The position numbers and the translations under genes were made by a program. Shown one piece after another: positions 43,954-52,416 of a DNA stretch of 64,000 nt. The DNA lies in NCBI GenBank assembly GCA_036567985.1, contig DATCTK010000011.1, forward strand, positions 1 to 64,000, in the 5' to 3' direction. Each line of letters starts with the position of its first letter. Positions within the stretch are counted from its first letter, which is position 1. The notes under the pieces are model-generated. The model ran no database searches. It was not told where the DNA came from and worked only from the letters and a program-made list of their open reading frames with translations. Origin of the DNA: SZUA-229 sp036567985 (GTDB lineage Bacteria > Pseudomonadota > Gammaproteobacteria > SZUA-229).

Positions 43954-45324
43954 CTAATTGCTCAAAATACGCAACAGGTTCATATAATCCTCATCGATTT
44001 TCGAGTCAGATTCTCTTAGTTCTGCAATCTTACGGCAACCATGCAATACCGTGGTATGGTCTCGTCCACCAAATGCACTGCCGATTTCAGGCAGGCTGTG
44101 GTTGGTCAGCTCCTTGGACAGGGCCATAGCGACCTGGCGTGGCCGGGTAATCGAGCGACTGCGGCTATTGGAATGCAGATCGGAAATCCGAATCTTGAAA
44201 TATTCCGCCACGGTTTTCTGAATATTCTCAATCGTAACCAGTCGGTCATGCAGTGCAATCAGGTCGCGCAGGGTGTCCTTGGCAAACTCCAGGTTGATCG
44301 GCTTACCGGTAAATTTGGCGGTGGCCATAATGCGGCGCAGCGAGCCTTCCAGTTCACGAATATTGGAGCGGATGCGCTTGGCAACAAAAAACGCCACCTC
44401 ATTGGGCAGGTCGATACCGAACTCTTCTGCCTTTTTGTGCAGAATGGCAACCCGGGTTTCCAGCTCCGGTGGCTCGATACACACCGGTAAACCCCATCCA
44501 AAGCGGGATTTCAGCCGCTCTTCGAGGCCGTCGATTTCCTTGGGGTAGCGATCGCAGGTAAGAATAATCTGTCTGCCGCCTTCCAGCAATGCATTGAAGG
44601 TGTGGAAAAATTCTTCCTGGGAGCGTTCCTTGCCGGCAAAAAACTGGATATCGTCGATTAGCAGCACATCGAGTGAGCGATAGAACTGTTTGAATTCGTC
44701 GATGGTATTGTGTTGCAGCGCCTTGATCATATGCGAAACAAAGCGTTCGGAATGCAGATAGACAATGCGCGCCGATGGATTGTTATGCAGGATCTGGTTG
44801 CCCACCGCATGCATCAGGTGGGTTTTACCAAGACCCACGCCACCATAGAGAAATAACGGGTTATAGGACCCAGCCGGGTTCTCCACTACCTGCAATGAGG
44901 CGGCCTTGGCCAGCTGATTACTTTTGCCTTCAACGAAATTATCGAAGGTATGCCCCGTGTTGAGGTGATGTTCCAGCAGCTCGTTCCTGGGCGGCTGGGA
45001 AATAGATGGCGGGGCGGAAGCCATTGGTGCGGAGGGACGAATCGGTACAGCTGATGCAGTGGGCTCGGCGGGTCTGGCTTTTTTACTGCCAATATCCAGC
45101 TTTACAGAAATGTCTCTATTTGTGTCGATCTGCTGACATATTGTGGTTATTTGCTGCAAAAAGTGCTGTTTAACCCAGTCTTTAACGAAACTATTCGGGG
45201 CGAAAAGGTACAGCTGGTCATTCGATTCCTCGGTTTGCAAAGGTCGAATCCAGGTGTTGAGTTGCTGGTCAGAAAGCTCCTGTTCAAGGCGCTGTAAACA
45301 CTGATCCCACAAAGCTGTCGACAC
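43954..45324 (-). CDS. dnaA: Chromosomal replication initiator DnaA
   Basis: 456 residues from a GTG start at 45324, preceded by GGGGA at suitable distance. Domain I (LWDQCLQRLEQELSDQQLNTWIRPLQ), Pro/Ser/Ala linker (~90-115), AAA+ domain with Walker A GGVGLGKTH (~159) and Walker B LLIDDIQF, and domain IV with the box-binding signature GGRDHTTVLHG. Binds the DnaA boxes lying just downstream of its own gene and opens the origin. Confidence 0.98.
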   Translation of the reverse strand: MSTALWDQCLQRLEQELSDQQLNTWIRPLQTEESNDQLYLFAPNSFVKDWVKQHFLQQITTICQQIDTNRDISVKLDIGSKKARPAEPTASAVPIRPSAPMASAPPSISQPPRNELLEHHLNTGHTFDNFVEGKSNQLAKAASLQVVENPAGSYNPLFLYGGVGLGKTHLMHAVGNQILHNNPSARIVYLHSERFVSHMIKALQHNTIDEFKQFYRSLDVLLIDDIQFFAGKERSQEEFFHTFNALLEGGRQIILTCDRYPKEIDGLEERLKSRFGWGLPVCIEPPELETRVAILHKKAEEFGIDLPNEVAFFVAKRIRSNIRELEGSLRRIMATAKFTGKPINLEFAKDTLRDLIALHDRLVTIENIQKTVAEYFKIRISDLHSNSRSRSITRPRQVAMALSKELTNHSLPEIGSAFGGRDHTTVLHGCRKIAELRESDSKIDEDYMNLLRILSN

Positions 45325-45752
45325 GAATTAATCCCCAGTCCATCTTTTAATAAAAATCAATACTGCGCAGACCAGCTCACCGCCTCTCAGAGTATTGAAA
45401 CAGGCGGGTGATCAAAAAATCATTACAGGCAGTTTATTGCTGAAAGGTAATCGGCGATTTTAACCCGCAACGCATGCGCGGGAAACCACTATTGAGCCAA
45501 TTGATGCCAAACGGAGACAGAGTAGCAAAGTCCGGCGCCAAGCCCAATCATTATTAGGGGGCCAGTGGCTCGGGATCGTGAATATAAGCCCTGAATTTAT
45601 GCTGGATACGGCCATTTACCCGCCCGCGGTCGAAGGCGCCTAAATAAATGCGCTGGATGTGGGTAAAAATCAGTCAATAGCCTTTGACTAAGGGTTGTGC
45701 TGCGATTAGAATACATGGCCGTTTTTTCAAGATAATTTTAAGGTCTACACCC
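45325..45752. other. dnaA-rpmH divergent intergenic region
   Basis: 428 bases without a gene and, by eye, without a DnaA box. Holds the rpmH promoter at its right end and presumably the dnaA promoter at its left. A CCCGC...GCGGG hairpin lies near 45462-45482. Confidence 0.65.
45684..45712 (+). promoter_or_regulatory. Sigma-70 promoter of rpmH-rnpA
   Basis: TTGACT (45684-45689), 17-base spacer, TAGAAT (45707-45712): 5 of 6 in both boxes. Start of RNA expected near 45719, 34 bases before rpmH. Confidence 0.75.
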
Positions 45753-45887
45753 ATGAAAAGAACCTTTCAACCTAGCCGTATCAAGCGCGCTCGTACCCAT
45801 GGTTTCCGCGCTCGCAGTGCAACTGTTGGTGGCCGCAAAGTATTAAAAGCACGTCGTGCCAAAGGCAGAGCACGTCTGTCTGCATAA
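45753..45887 (+). CDS. rpmH: 50S ribosomal protein L34
   Basis: 44 residues, very basic, MKRTFQPSRIKRARTHGFRAR... ending RARLSA, full family length. AAGG ribosome site upstream; longer frame to 45684 lies in the promoter and is not coding. Confidence 0.98.
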   Translation: MKRTFQPSRIKRARTHGFRARSATVGGRKVLKARRAKGRARLSA

Positions 45888-45911
45888 TATTGACATTCGC
45901 TGTGCTTTTAC

Positions 45912-46298
45912 ATGATAGATAACGGGGCATGTTCAGGATTCAGCTTTCCTGAACATGCCCGGTTGCTTAAGCCAGCGGAATTTAGTCGGGTATTTAAACA
46001 GCCGATACGTTCATCCGATCGGCTGTTTACAATTCTGGCGGTTAATAATGAGCTGGAGTGCGCGCGACTAGGCCTGGCTATATCCAAGAAGCACGCAAAG
46101 CGTGCAGTGGATAGAAACCGCATCAAACGCCTGGTACGGGAAAGCTTTCGCCTGACCAGGCCTGGCTTGCCCGCTATAGACCTGGTGGTGATGGCCAAAC
46201 CGGCCACCAAAGATGCGGAAAACCAGCAAATATTGCAGTCCTTGCAGACACACTGGAACAGGTTACAGAAACAATGCGCAAAATCCTTATCGGAATAA
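45912..46298 (+). CDS. rnpA: Ribonuclease P protein component
   Basis: 128-residue basic protein that helps RNase P RNA mature tRNA 5' ends. Key features: FPEHARLLKPAEFSRVF, LGLAISKKHAKRAVDRNRIKRLVRESFR (the RNR RNA-binding motif). It overlaps yidD by 25 bases, as is common at this locus. Confidence 0.95.
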   Translation: MIDNGACSGFSFPEHARLLKPAEFSRVFKQPIRSSDRLFTILAVNNELECARLGLAISKKHAKRAVDRNRIKRLVRESFRLTRPGLPAIDLVVMAKPATKDAENQQILQSLQTHWNRLQKQCAKSLSE

Positions 46299-46522
46299 TA
46301 CGCATCTACCAGTATGCTATCAGCCCTTATTTACCGCCACATTGCCGCTATACCCCGAGCTGTTCCAGCTATGCAGTTGAAGCACTGGGGCGATTTGGTA
46401 TATTTCGGGGTGGCTGGATGGCGTTAAAGCGCATATCGCGTTGTCACCCCTGGCACGAGGGTGGTTACGACCCATTACCCGAATCGGATCATCATAAAAC
46501 TGACTGTAAACACCATCACTAA
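46274..46522 (+). CDS. yidD: Membrane protein insertion efficiency factor YidD
   Basis: 82 residues; IRIYQYAISPYLPPHCRYTPSCSSYAVEAL with the conserved cysteines and RCHPWHEGGYDPLP is diagnostic. Ends in a His-rich tail (DCKHHH). Acts with YidC in membrane protein insertion. Confidence 0.95.
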   Translation: MRKILIGIIRIYQYAISPYLPPHCRYTPSCSSYAVEALGRFGIFRGGWMALKRISRCHPWHEGGYDPLPESDHHKTDCKHHH

Positions 46523-46553
46523 ACGAAAGTAACCGGATAAGAAGCCCATCACC

Positions 46554-48179
46554 ATGGAAAACCAACGCCCTCTGCTTTACCTCGCCTTCTTTTTTACCCT
46601 GTTTTTACTTTATCAGGAATGGCAAAAGGCATATGGCCCACAGCCAGTGCAGCAGACGGTGAGTGCAGAGCAGGCGCGAACCACGGTGAGCGATGCAGAA
46701 ATTTCAGCCCTGCCACCGGCGGATGTACCGCAGACCCAGGGCGGGGAGCTGCCGGTTGCCGATGCGGTAAATCGCCAACAGGCGGTGCATGTGGTAACCG
46801 ATGTACTGGATCTGTATATCGACACCCAGGGCGGCACCATCTATCAACTGGACTTACGCAAATACCAGAAAAGTGCCGATGAAATGGATAAACCGTTTCG
46901 CCTGTTTTCTACCCAGGAAAGTCAGTACCACACAGCACAGTCTGGTCTGGTTTCATCGGCCCATGCTGCACCCAACCATAAAGATATCTACAGTGCTGCA
47001 CGAACGGAATACCGTTTACAGGAAGGCACCGACACATTACAGGTTGAGCTGAACTGGAATAATGAAGGGGTTAATGTACGTAAAATCTACACCTTCAAGC
47101 GCGACAGTTATGTGATTGATGTGGAGCACATTGTTGAAGCAGATAACTGGACCGGTTCGGAATACCGTCAGCTGGTGCGTTCACAGCAAAGCCGAGATTC
47201 GTTTATGATTCCAACCTATGTGGGTGGGGTGGTTTATAACGACGAAATCAAATATGAAAAAATGGATTTTGATGATATCAGTCAGGAAACTTTCAAGTCG
47301 GATATGACCGGTGGCTGGGTTGCCATGATCGAGCACTATTTTCTCTCCGCCTGGGTACCGGATCAGCAGCAGAGTAATTTTACCTACAGTTCTCACCCAA
47401 CCAGCAACCGTTATATCCTGGGTATGCGCTCACCGGCACTCGTCGCCAGCAGTGATCAGCCTGCGCAGTTTAAAAGCCAGCTGGTGGTGGGGCCGAAGTT
47501 ACAGGATCGTCTGAAAGAAATTGCGCCGGGTCTCGAACTGACGGTTGACTACGGCATACTGACCATTCTCTCCAAACCACTCTTCTGGTTGCTGCAGTTT
47601 TTCCATAACCTGTTTGATAACTGGGGCTGGGCGATTATTTTCCTCACCATTACGGTTAAGGCCGTGTTTTATAAACTGTCGGAAGTGGGTTATAAATCCA
47701 TGGCCAGAATGCGCAAGATCACACCGCGTCTGCAGACCCTGAAAGAACGTTACGGTGATGACCGCCAGCGCATGTCCGCGGAAATGATGAAAATGTACAA
47801 GGAAGAAAAGATCAATCCGTTGGGTGGCTGTTTACCCATACTGATACAGATTCCGGTATTTATTGCGCTTTACTGGGTACTGCTGGAATCGGTTGAAATG
47901 CGCAATGCACCTTTTGCACTGTGGATTCAGAATTTGTCGGAGCAGGACCCCTACTTTATTCTGCCAATACTGATGGGCGCCACCATGTACATTCAGCAGA
48001 AACTGAACCCGGCACCGGTTGACCCCATGCAGCAGAAAATCTTCCAGTTTATGCCGATTGTATTTACGATTTTCTTCCTCTTCTTCCCCGCAGGGCTGGT
48101 ACTCTACTGGGTGGTTAACAACACCCTGTCGATTGCACAGCAATGGGTTATTACCAAACGCATTGAAGCGGGTAAATAA
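46554..48179 (+). CDS. yidC: Membrane protein insertase YidC
   Basis: 541 residues. N-terminal membrane anchor (LLYLAFFFTLFLLYQEW), large periplasmic beta domain (~60-340), then the conserved insertase core of five helices (~345-535), including NWGWAIIFLTITVKAVFYKLSEVGYKSMARM and the cytoplasmic MYKEEKINPLGGCLPILIQIPVFIALYWVL. Inserts inner-membrane proteins alone or with Sec. Confidence 0.97.
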   Translation: MENQRPLLYLAFFFTLFLLYQEWQKAYGPQPVQQTVSAEQARTTVSDAEISALPPADVPQTQGGELPVADAVNRQQAVHVVTDVLDLYIDTQGGTIYQLDLRKYQKSADEMDKPFRLFSTQESQYHTAQSGLVSSAHAAPNHKDIYSAARTEYRLQEGTDTLQVELNWNNEGVNVRKIYTFKRDSYVIDVEHIVEADNWTGSEYRQLVRSQQSRDSFMIPTYVGGVVYNDEIKYEKMDFDDISQETFKSDMTGGWVAMIEHYFLSAWVPDQQQSNFTYSSHPTSNRYILGMRSPALVASSDQPAQFKSQLVVGPKLQDRLKEIAPGLELTVDYGILTILSKPLFWLLQFFHNLFDNWGWAIIFLTITVKAVFYKLSEVGYKSMARMRKITPRLQTLKERYGDDRQRMSAEMMKMYKEEKINPLGGCLPILIQIPVFIALYWVLLESVEMRNAPFALWIQNLSEQDPYFILPILMGATMYIQQKLNPAPVDPMQQKIFQFMPIVFTIFFLFFPAGLVLYWVVNNTLSIAQQWVITKRIEAGK

Positions 48180-48221
48180 ACCGCTTCAATATGGCCACGG
48201 TGCTAACCTGGCCGTTCACAC

Positions 48222-49574
48222 ATGAGCAAATATCAAACCGACACTATAGCCGCCATTGCCACCGCCCCCGGGCGGGGCGGGGTTGGCATAGTGCGTGTCT
48301 CCGGCCCGCAAAGCCGACAGATTGCCGAGCAGATTCTGCAACAGCCACCGCGGGTTCGCCGCGCCGATTATCTATCCTTTGTGGATAAGGATAAACAGGT
48401 TATCGACAGCGGCATTGCGCTGTTTTTCCAGAAACCCAATTCCTTTACCGGCGAAGATATCCTCGAACTGCAGGCCCATGGCGGGCCGGTGGTGCTGGAT
48501 ATGTTATTGCAGCGTGTGCTGGAATTAGGTGCGCGACCGGCCAGAGCCGGTGAGTTCAGCGAGCAGGCGTTTCTCAATGACAAAATGGATCTGGCTCAGG
48601 CGGAAGCGGTGGCGGATCTAATTGAAGCCGAATCCGCCGAGGCCGCCAGGGCCGCGGTGCGTTCCATGCAGGGGGTGTTTTCACAGAACATTCACGCGCT
48701 GGTAGAACAGTTAATTGAATTGCGACTGTATGTGGAAGCCTCGCTGGATTTTCCCGAAGAAGAAATCGATTTTCTCAGCGACGGCAAAGTGGCCGCCAAA
48801 CTCGCCAGCATAGAACAGGCGCTGCAAAAGGTATTCAGTTCAGCGCAGCAGGGTTGCCTGTTACGCGAAGGCATGACCCTGGTTATCGCCGGCCGACCCA
48901 ATGCGGGAAAATCCAGCCTGCTGAATAAACTGGCGGGGCGGGATTCCGCCATTGTCACCGATATTCCCGGCACCACTCGCGATGTATTACGGGAACACAT
49001 CCAGATTGATGGCCTGCCATTGCATGTGATTGATACCGCCGGCCTGCGCGACAGTGAAGACCCGGTAGAACAGGAAGGGATTCGCCGCGCCTGGCAGGCC
49101 ATCGAACAGGCCGATCGCATTGTATTGCTGATAGACGATAATAATCGCCAGCAGGATCACCTGGAAATAGAAGCGCAATTACCCGCACACATCGGTGTGA
49201 CCCGGGTGTTTAATAAAATTGACCTGTCAGGACGTGCTGCGGAAATTATTGTAACGGAAAAAGAAACCGATATTGCACTCAGCGCAAAAACCGGCGAAGG
49301 CATGGAACTGCTCACCCGGCACCTGAAACAGTGCATGGGTTATGAGCAACGCAATGAAGGCAGTTTTATGGCACGGCGCCGACACATCGAAGCATTGCAA
49401 CAGGCGGAACAGCATCTGCAGGTCGCGCGTTATAATTTAACTGAATTGCATGCCGGTGAGCTGATGGCCGAAGAACTGCGCATGGCACAACAACAGCTGA
49501 ATGAAATCACCGGTGAGTTTACTTCCGATGATTTACTGGGGCGGATTTTTTCCAGTTTCTGTATTGGTAAATAG
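48222..49574 (+). CDS. mnmE: tRNA U34 modification GTPase MnmE
   Basis: 450 residues. N-terminal formyl-THF-binding domain, helical domain, inserted G domain (G1 GRPNAGKSS, G3 DTAGLRD, G4 NKID) and the C-terminal catalytic motif CIGK. With MnmG it makes the cmnm5 group on the wobble uridine. Converges on mnmH with only 13 bases between stops. Confidence 0.97.
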   Translation: MSKYQTDTIAAIATAPGRGGVGIVRVSGPQSRQIAEQILQQPPRVRRADYLSFVDKDKQVIDSGIALFFQKPNSFTGEDILELQAHGGPVVLDMLLQRVLELGARPARAGEFSEQAFLNDKMDLAQAEAVADLIEAESAEAARAAVRSMQGVFSQNIHALVEQLIELRLYVEASLDFPEEEIDFLSDGKVAAKLASIEQALQKVFSSAQQGCLLREGMTLVIAGRPNAGKSSLLNKLAGRDSAIVTDIPGTTRDVLREHIQIDGLPLHVIDTAGLRDSEDPVEQEGIRRAWQAIEQADRIVLLIDDNNRQQDHLEIEAQLPAHIGVTRVFNKIDLSGRAAEIIVTEKETDIALSAKTGEGMELLTRHLKQCMGYEQRNEGSFMARRRHIEALQQAEQHLQVARYNLTELHAGELMAEELRMAQQQLNEITGEFTSDDLLGRIFSSFCIGK

Positions 49575-49587
49575 CTGACTCAGCGAA

Positions 49588-50700
49588 TCAGGCAATCCGG
49601 TAATTGTCGCGGATAAATTCCATTACCTCGTTACGCTCACCCCTGAACACCACCCGGTGCTCTTTTTTGCTCAGCTGGAAATCGTACATCGGGTCATAGT
49701 AATCCACCAGCAGGCGTTCAATCCATTGCCGGTGCAATGAGCGATCATTCTGTTGCTGATGGTAAACCAGTGCATCATTGAGCAGTTTTTTAAATTCTGT
49801 ATAGCGCACGCCACCCAGTCGCCGCTGAATTTTATCAAAGCAGTTATTCAGCTGTTCCGCCCAGATAGTAAAACCCTGCTGTTCACCATAATGTTGCTGG
49901 TGTTCTGCCAGTGCATCATCAATGTATTCCGCAAAGGTAATTTCCACTCGCTCTTCAATACTGGCCTGTAGTAATACCAGTGGTGCCTGCTTCATGCGCT
50001 CGAACAACACGTCCGGTATGCGACGTGAACCGATATTAGCGGCCTCGTCTTCCAGTAGCAGGTGGCTATGTTGTTTGTGGCGGTGTTTTAAAAACTCGAT
50101 GGATAGCTGGTTTTCAATATCAATCTGCGCTGGCTGTGGCGTAACATGTTTACCAAACACCGAGCCACGATGATGAAACAGACCCTCCAGATCAATACAG
50201 CGATTCAGCTGATCCAGCAACAGGGTTTTGCCAATGCCAGTGCGTCCACCCAGCATAATGGGCTGGATGATTTCACAACTGGTTTCCAGCTGATCCAGTA
50301 GAAAACGACGCATCGCCTTGTAACCGCCTTTGACCCGCGGATAGACTTTACCGGTGCGTTCGTAAATCCACTGTTGTGAAATTTTTGAACGCATGCCACC
50401 GCGAAAACAATACAGAATACCTTCGGGGTGCTGCTTAAAAAACGCCTGCCAGTGATCAACCCGTGTATCTTTCGTCTCGCCCTGAACCAGTTGGTGGCCC
50501 AGGGCAATCGCTTCATCCTGGCCCAGGTCTTTATAGCGCACACCAATCTGTTCACGTTCCTGGTCGTTAATCAGCGGAAAGTTTTCCGCCCCGGGAAATG
50601 CACCCTGTGAGAACTCGATTGGTGCACGCACATCCAGCAGCGGGATATCATTAAGAAGCAGTGACAGATAGTCGTCGGTTTGTGGTAATTCCATAGTCAT
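49588..50700 (-). CDS. mnmH: tRNA 2-selenouridine synthase MnmH (SelU)
   Basis: 370 residues. Rhodanese domain with catalytic Cys98 in ILYCFRGGMRSK, then a P-loop domain with Walker A GGRTGIGKT (~146) and C-terminal helical part. Replaces sulfur by selenium in s2U34 of tRNA using selenophosphate. Coupled by one base to selD, its selenium supplier. Confidence 0.95.
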   Translation of the reverse strand: MTMELPQTDDYLSLLLNDIPLLDVRAPIEFSQGAFPGAENFPLINDQEREQIGVRYKDLGQDEAIALGHQLVQGETKDTRVDHWQAFFKQHPEGILYCFRGGMRSKISQQWIYERTGKVYPRVKGGYKAMRRFLLDQLETSCEIIQPIMLGGRTGIGKTLLLDQLNRCIDLEGLFHHRGSVFGKHVTPQPAQIDIENQLSIEFLKHRHKQHSHLLLEDEAANIGSRRIPDVLFERMKQAPLVLLQASIEERVEITFAEYIDDALAEHQQHYGEQQGFTIWAEQLNNCFDKIQRRLGGVRYTEFKKLLNDALVYHQQQNDRSLHRQWIERLLVDYYDPMYDFQLSKKEHRVVFRGERNEVMEFIRDNYRIA

Positions 50701-51737
50701 TATTTAATGCAAATTAGAGGGGTCTGGCTATCCGCTGCAGTAAGCTCGCCCAGCGGTGCTAACTGTAATGACAGTTCAGCGGCAAACTGGATAAACTGGG
50801 CTTCATGGTCCGCATCCACTGCCACCAGCAGGCCGCCGGAAGTTTGTGGATCACACAGAATCTGTTTCTGCAGCTCACTCATTTCACCCAGTTTGTGACC
50901 ATAGCTGTCGAAGTTGCGTTGCGCACCACCGGGCGAGCAGCCCAGTGACAGGTAGTGTTCAATTTCCGGCAGTTTGGGCACTGCATCAAAATCAACCAAT
51001 GACTTAAGCTGGCTGCCTTCACACATTTCCGACAGGTGGCCCATTAAACCGAAGCCGGTGACATCGGTCATGGCATGTACATAGGGTAACTCGGCAAAGG
51101 ATGCACCTGCCACATTCAGCTGGCACATGGTGAGTGGGGCAATGCGCGCGTGCTCAGGCTTGAGCAGTTTCTTTTTCTGCGCCGTGGTGAGTATGCCAAT
51201 ACCCAGCGGTTTGGTGAGAAACAGGCGGTCACCCGCGCGCGCGGTATCATTGCGTTTGAGTTGACGATTATCCACCTGGCCGGTGACCGCCAGGCCAAAA
51301 ATAGGTTCCGGTGCGTCAATCGAATGGCCGCCGGCCAGGGGTATGCCCGCCAGACGACAGGCATGGCGACCACCCTCGATCACCTGCGATGCGACATCGG
51401 CACCGAGTTTACTGATCGGCCAGCCGAAAATCGCAATCGCCATCAGCGGTTTACCACCCATGGCATAGATATCACTGATAGCATTGGTGGCGGCAATCTG
51501 GCCGAACTCGAATGGATCGTCGACAATGGGCATAAAAAAATCGGTGGTGCTGATAACCGACTGGCCATTACCCAGGTCATATACCGCGGCGTCATCACGG
51601 CTGTCATTACCCACCAGCAGGCGGGGGTCGGTAAAGGGTGCGGAGCTAGTTTTCAGGATATCATCGAGGAGGGCGGGCGCAATTTTACAGCCGCAACCAG
51701 CCCCGTGACTGTATTCAGTGAGTTTGATCTGTGACAT
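50700..51737 (-). CDS. selD: Selenophosphate synthase SelD
   Basis: 345 residues. Catalytic N-terminus HGAGCGCK: Cys15 and Lys18 correspond to Cys17 and Lys20 of E. coli, so it is a Cys form with no selenocysteine. ATP-binding segments VGNDSRDDAAVYDLGNGQSVISTTDFFMPIVDDPFEFG and GHSIDAPEPIFGLAV are present. Overlaps mnmH by one base (TAATG). No selA, selB or tRNA-Sec occurs in the window, so selenouridine may be the main product, but those genes could lie elsewhere. Confidence 0.96.
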   Translation of the reverse strand: MSQIKLTEYSHGAGCGCKIAPALLDDILKTSSAPFTDPRLLVGNDSRDDAAVYDLGNGQSVISTTDFFMPIVDDPFEFGQIAATNAISDIYAMGGKPLMAIAIFGWPISKLGADVASQVIEGGRHACRLAGIPLAGGHSIDAPEPIFGLAVTGQVDNRQLKRNDTARAGDRLFLTKPLGIGILTTAQKKKLLKPEHARIAPLTMCQLNVAGASFAELPYVHAMTDVTGFGLMGHLSEMCEGSQLKSLVDFDAVPKLPEIEHYLSLGCSPGGAQRNFDSYGHKLGEMSELQKQILCDPQTSGGLLVAVDADHEAQFIQFAAELSLQLAPLGELTAADSQTPLICIK

Positions 51738-51857
51738 ATTAGTTAGCGTTCAATAGGCTAAAAGAGCCGCTAGTATACGCTGTTTTTGCGTTTAATTCGC
51801 CGTTGTACGGCCCTGATCGTTTATATTTAAGTACAAGATATACATGGAAAAGCGGGA

Positions 51858-52382
51858 ATGAAAGCGCAGTTCAGAAGCGCAAATTTGAGTGACGTGCCAC
51901 AGATACTCGAGCTGGTGCAATCAGCCTACCGGGGCGATAGCAGTCGACAGGGCTGGACCACCGAGGCCGACCTGCTCGACGGGGGTCGGACCTTTACCGA
52001 TGAGGTGAGCAGCATTATTCGAGCCGCCGACAATAAAATTATTCTGCTGGAAACGGACGGCCGGCTGCGTGCTTCGGTACATATAAAGAAACAGGCACAG
52101 GGCCTGGCTTATCTGGGCATGTTTGCGGTGTCACCCGAGCAACAAAATCAGGGTCTGGGTAAACGCCTGTTGCAGTATGCGGAAGCGGCCGCGGTAGCTG
52201 ACTGGCAATGTCAGCGCATGGAGATAACGGTGATTCACCAACGCCAGGAACTGATTGCCTGGTACCAACGGCGTGGTTACAAACTGAGCGGCGAGCAGCG
52301 GCAATTTCCCTATGGTGACACACGCTATGGTATTCCGAAACGACAGGACCTTATACTGGACGTATTAACTAAATCGATATGA
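51858..52382 (+). CDS. GNAT-family N-acetyltransferase
   Basis: 174 residues. Acetyl-CoA motif QNQGLGKRLLQYAE (Q-x-x-G-x-G) after beta-4 (LAYLGMFAVSPEQ), and the later YQRRGYKLSGEQ segment typical of GNAT enzymes. Substrate unknown. Divergent from selD; single gene. Confidence 0.82.
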   Translation: MKAQFRSANLSDVPQILELVQSAYRGDSSRQGWTTEADLLDGGRTFTDEVSSIIRAADNKIILLETDGRLRASVHIKKQAQGLAYLGMFAVSPEQQNQGLGKRLLQYAEAAAVADWQCQRMEITVIHQRQELIAWYQRRGYKLSGEQRQFPYGDTRYGIPKRQDLILDVLTKSI

Positions 52383-52416
52383 AATAGTAAATTTTCGATG
52401 GATACGGAAAGGGCTG

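Noticed and set aside
46274..46298. rnpA-yidD overlap as a possible frameshift
   Set aside because: This overlap is normal at the rpmH-rnpA-yidD locus and both products are full length.
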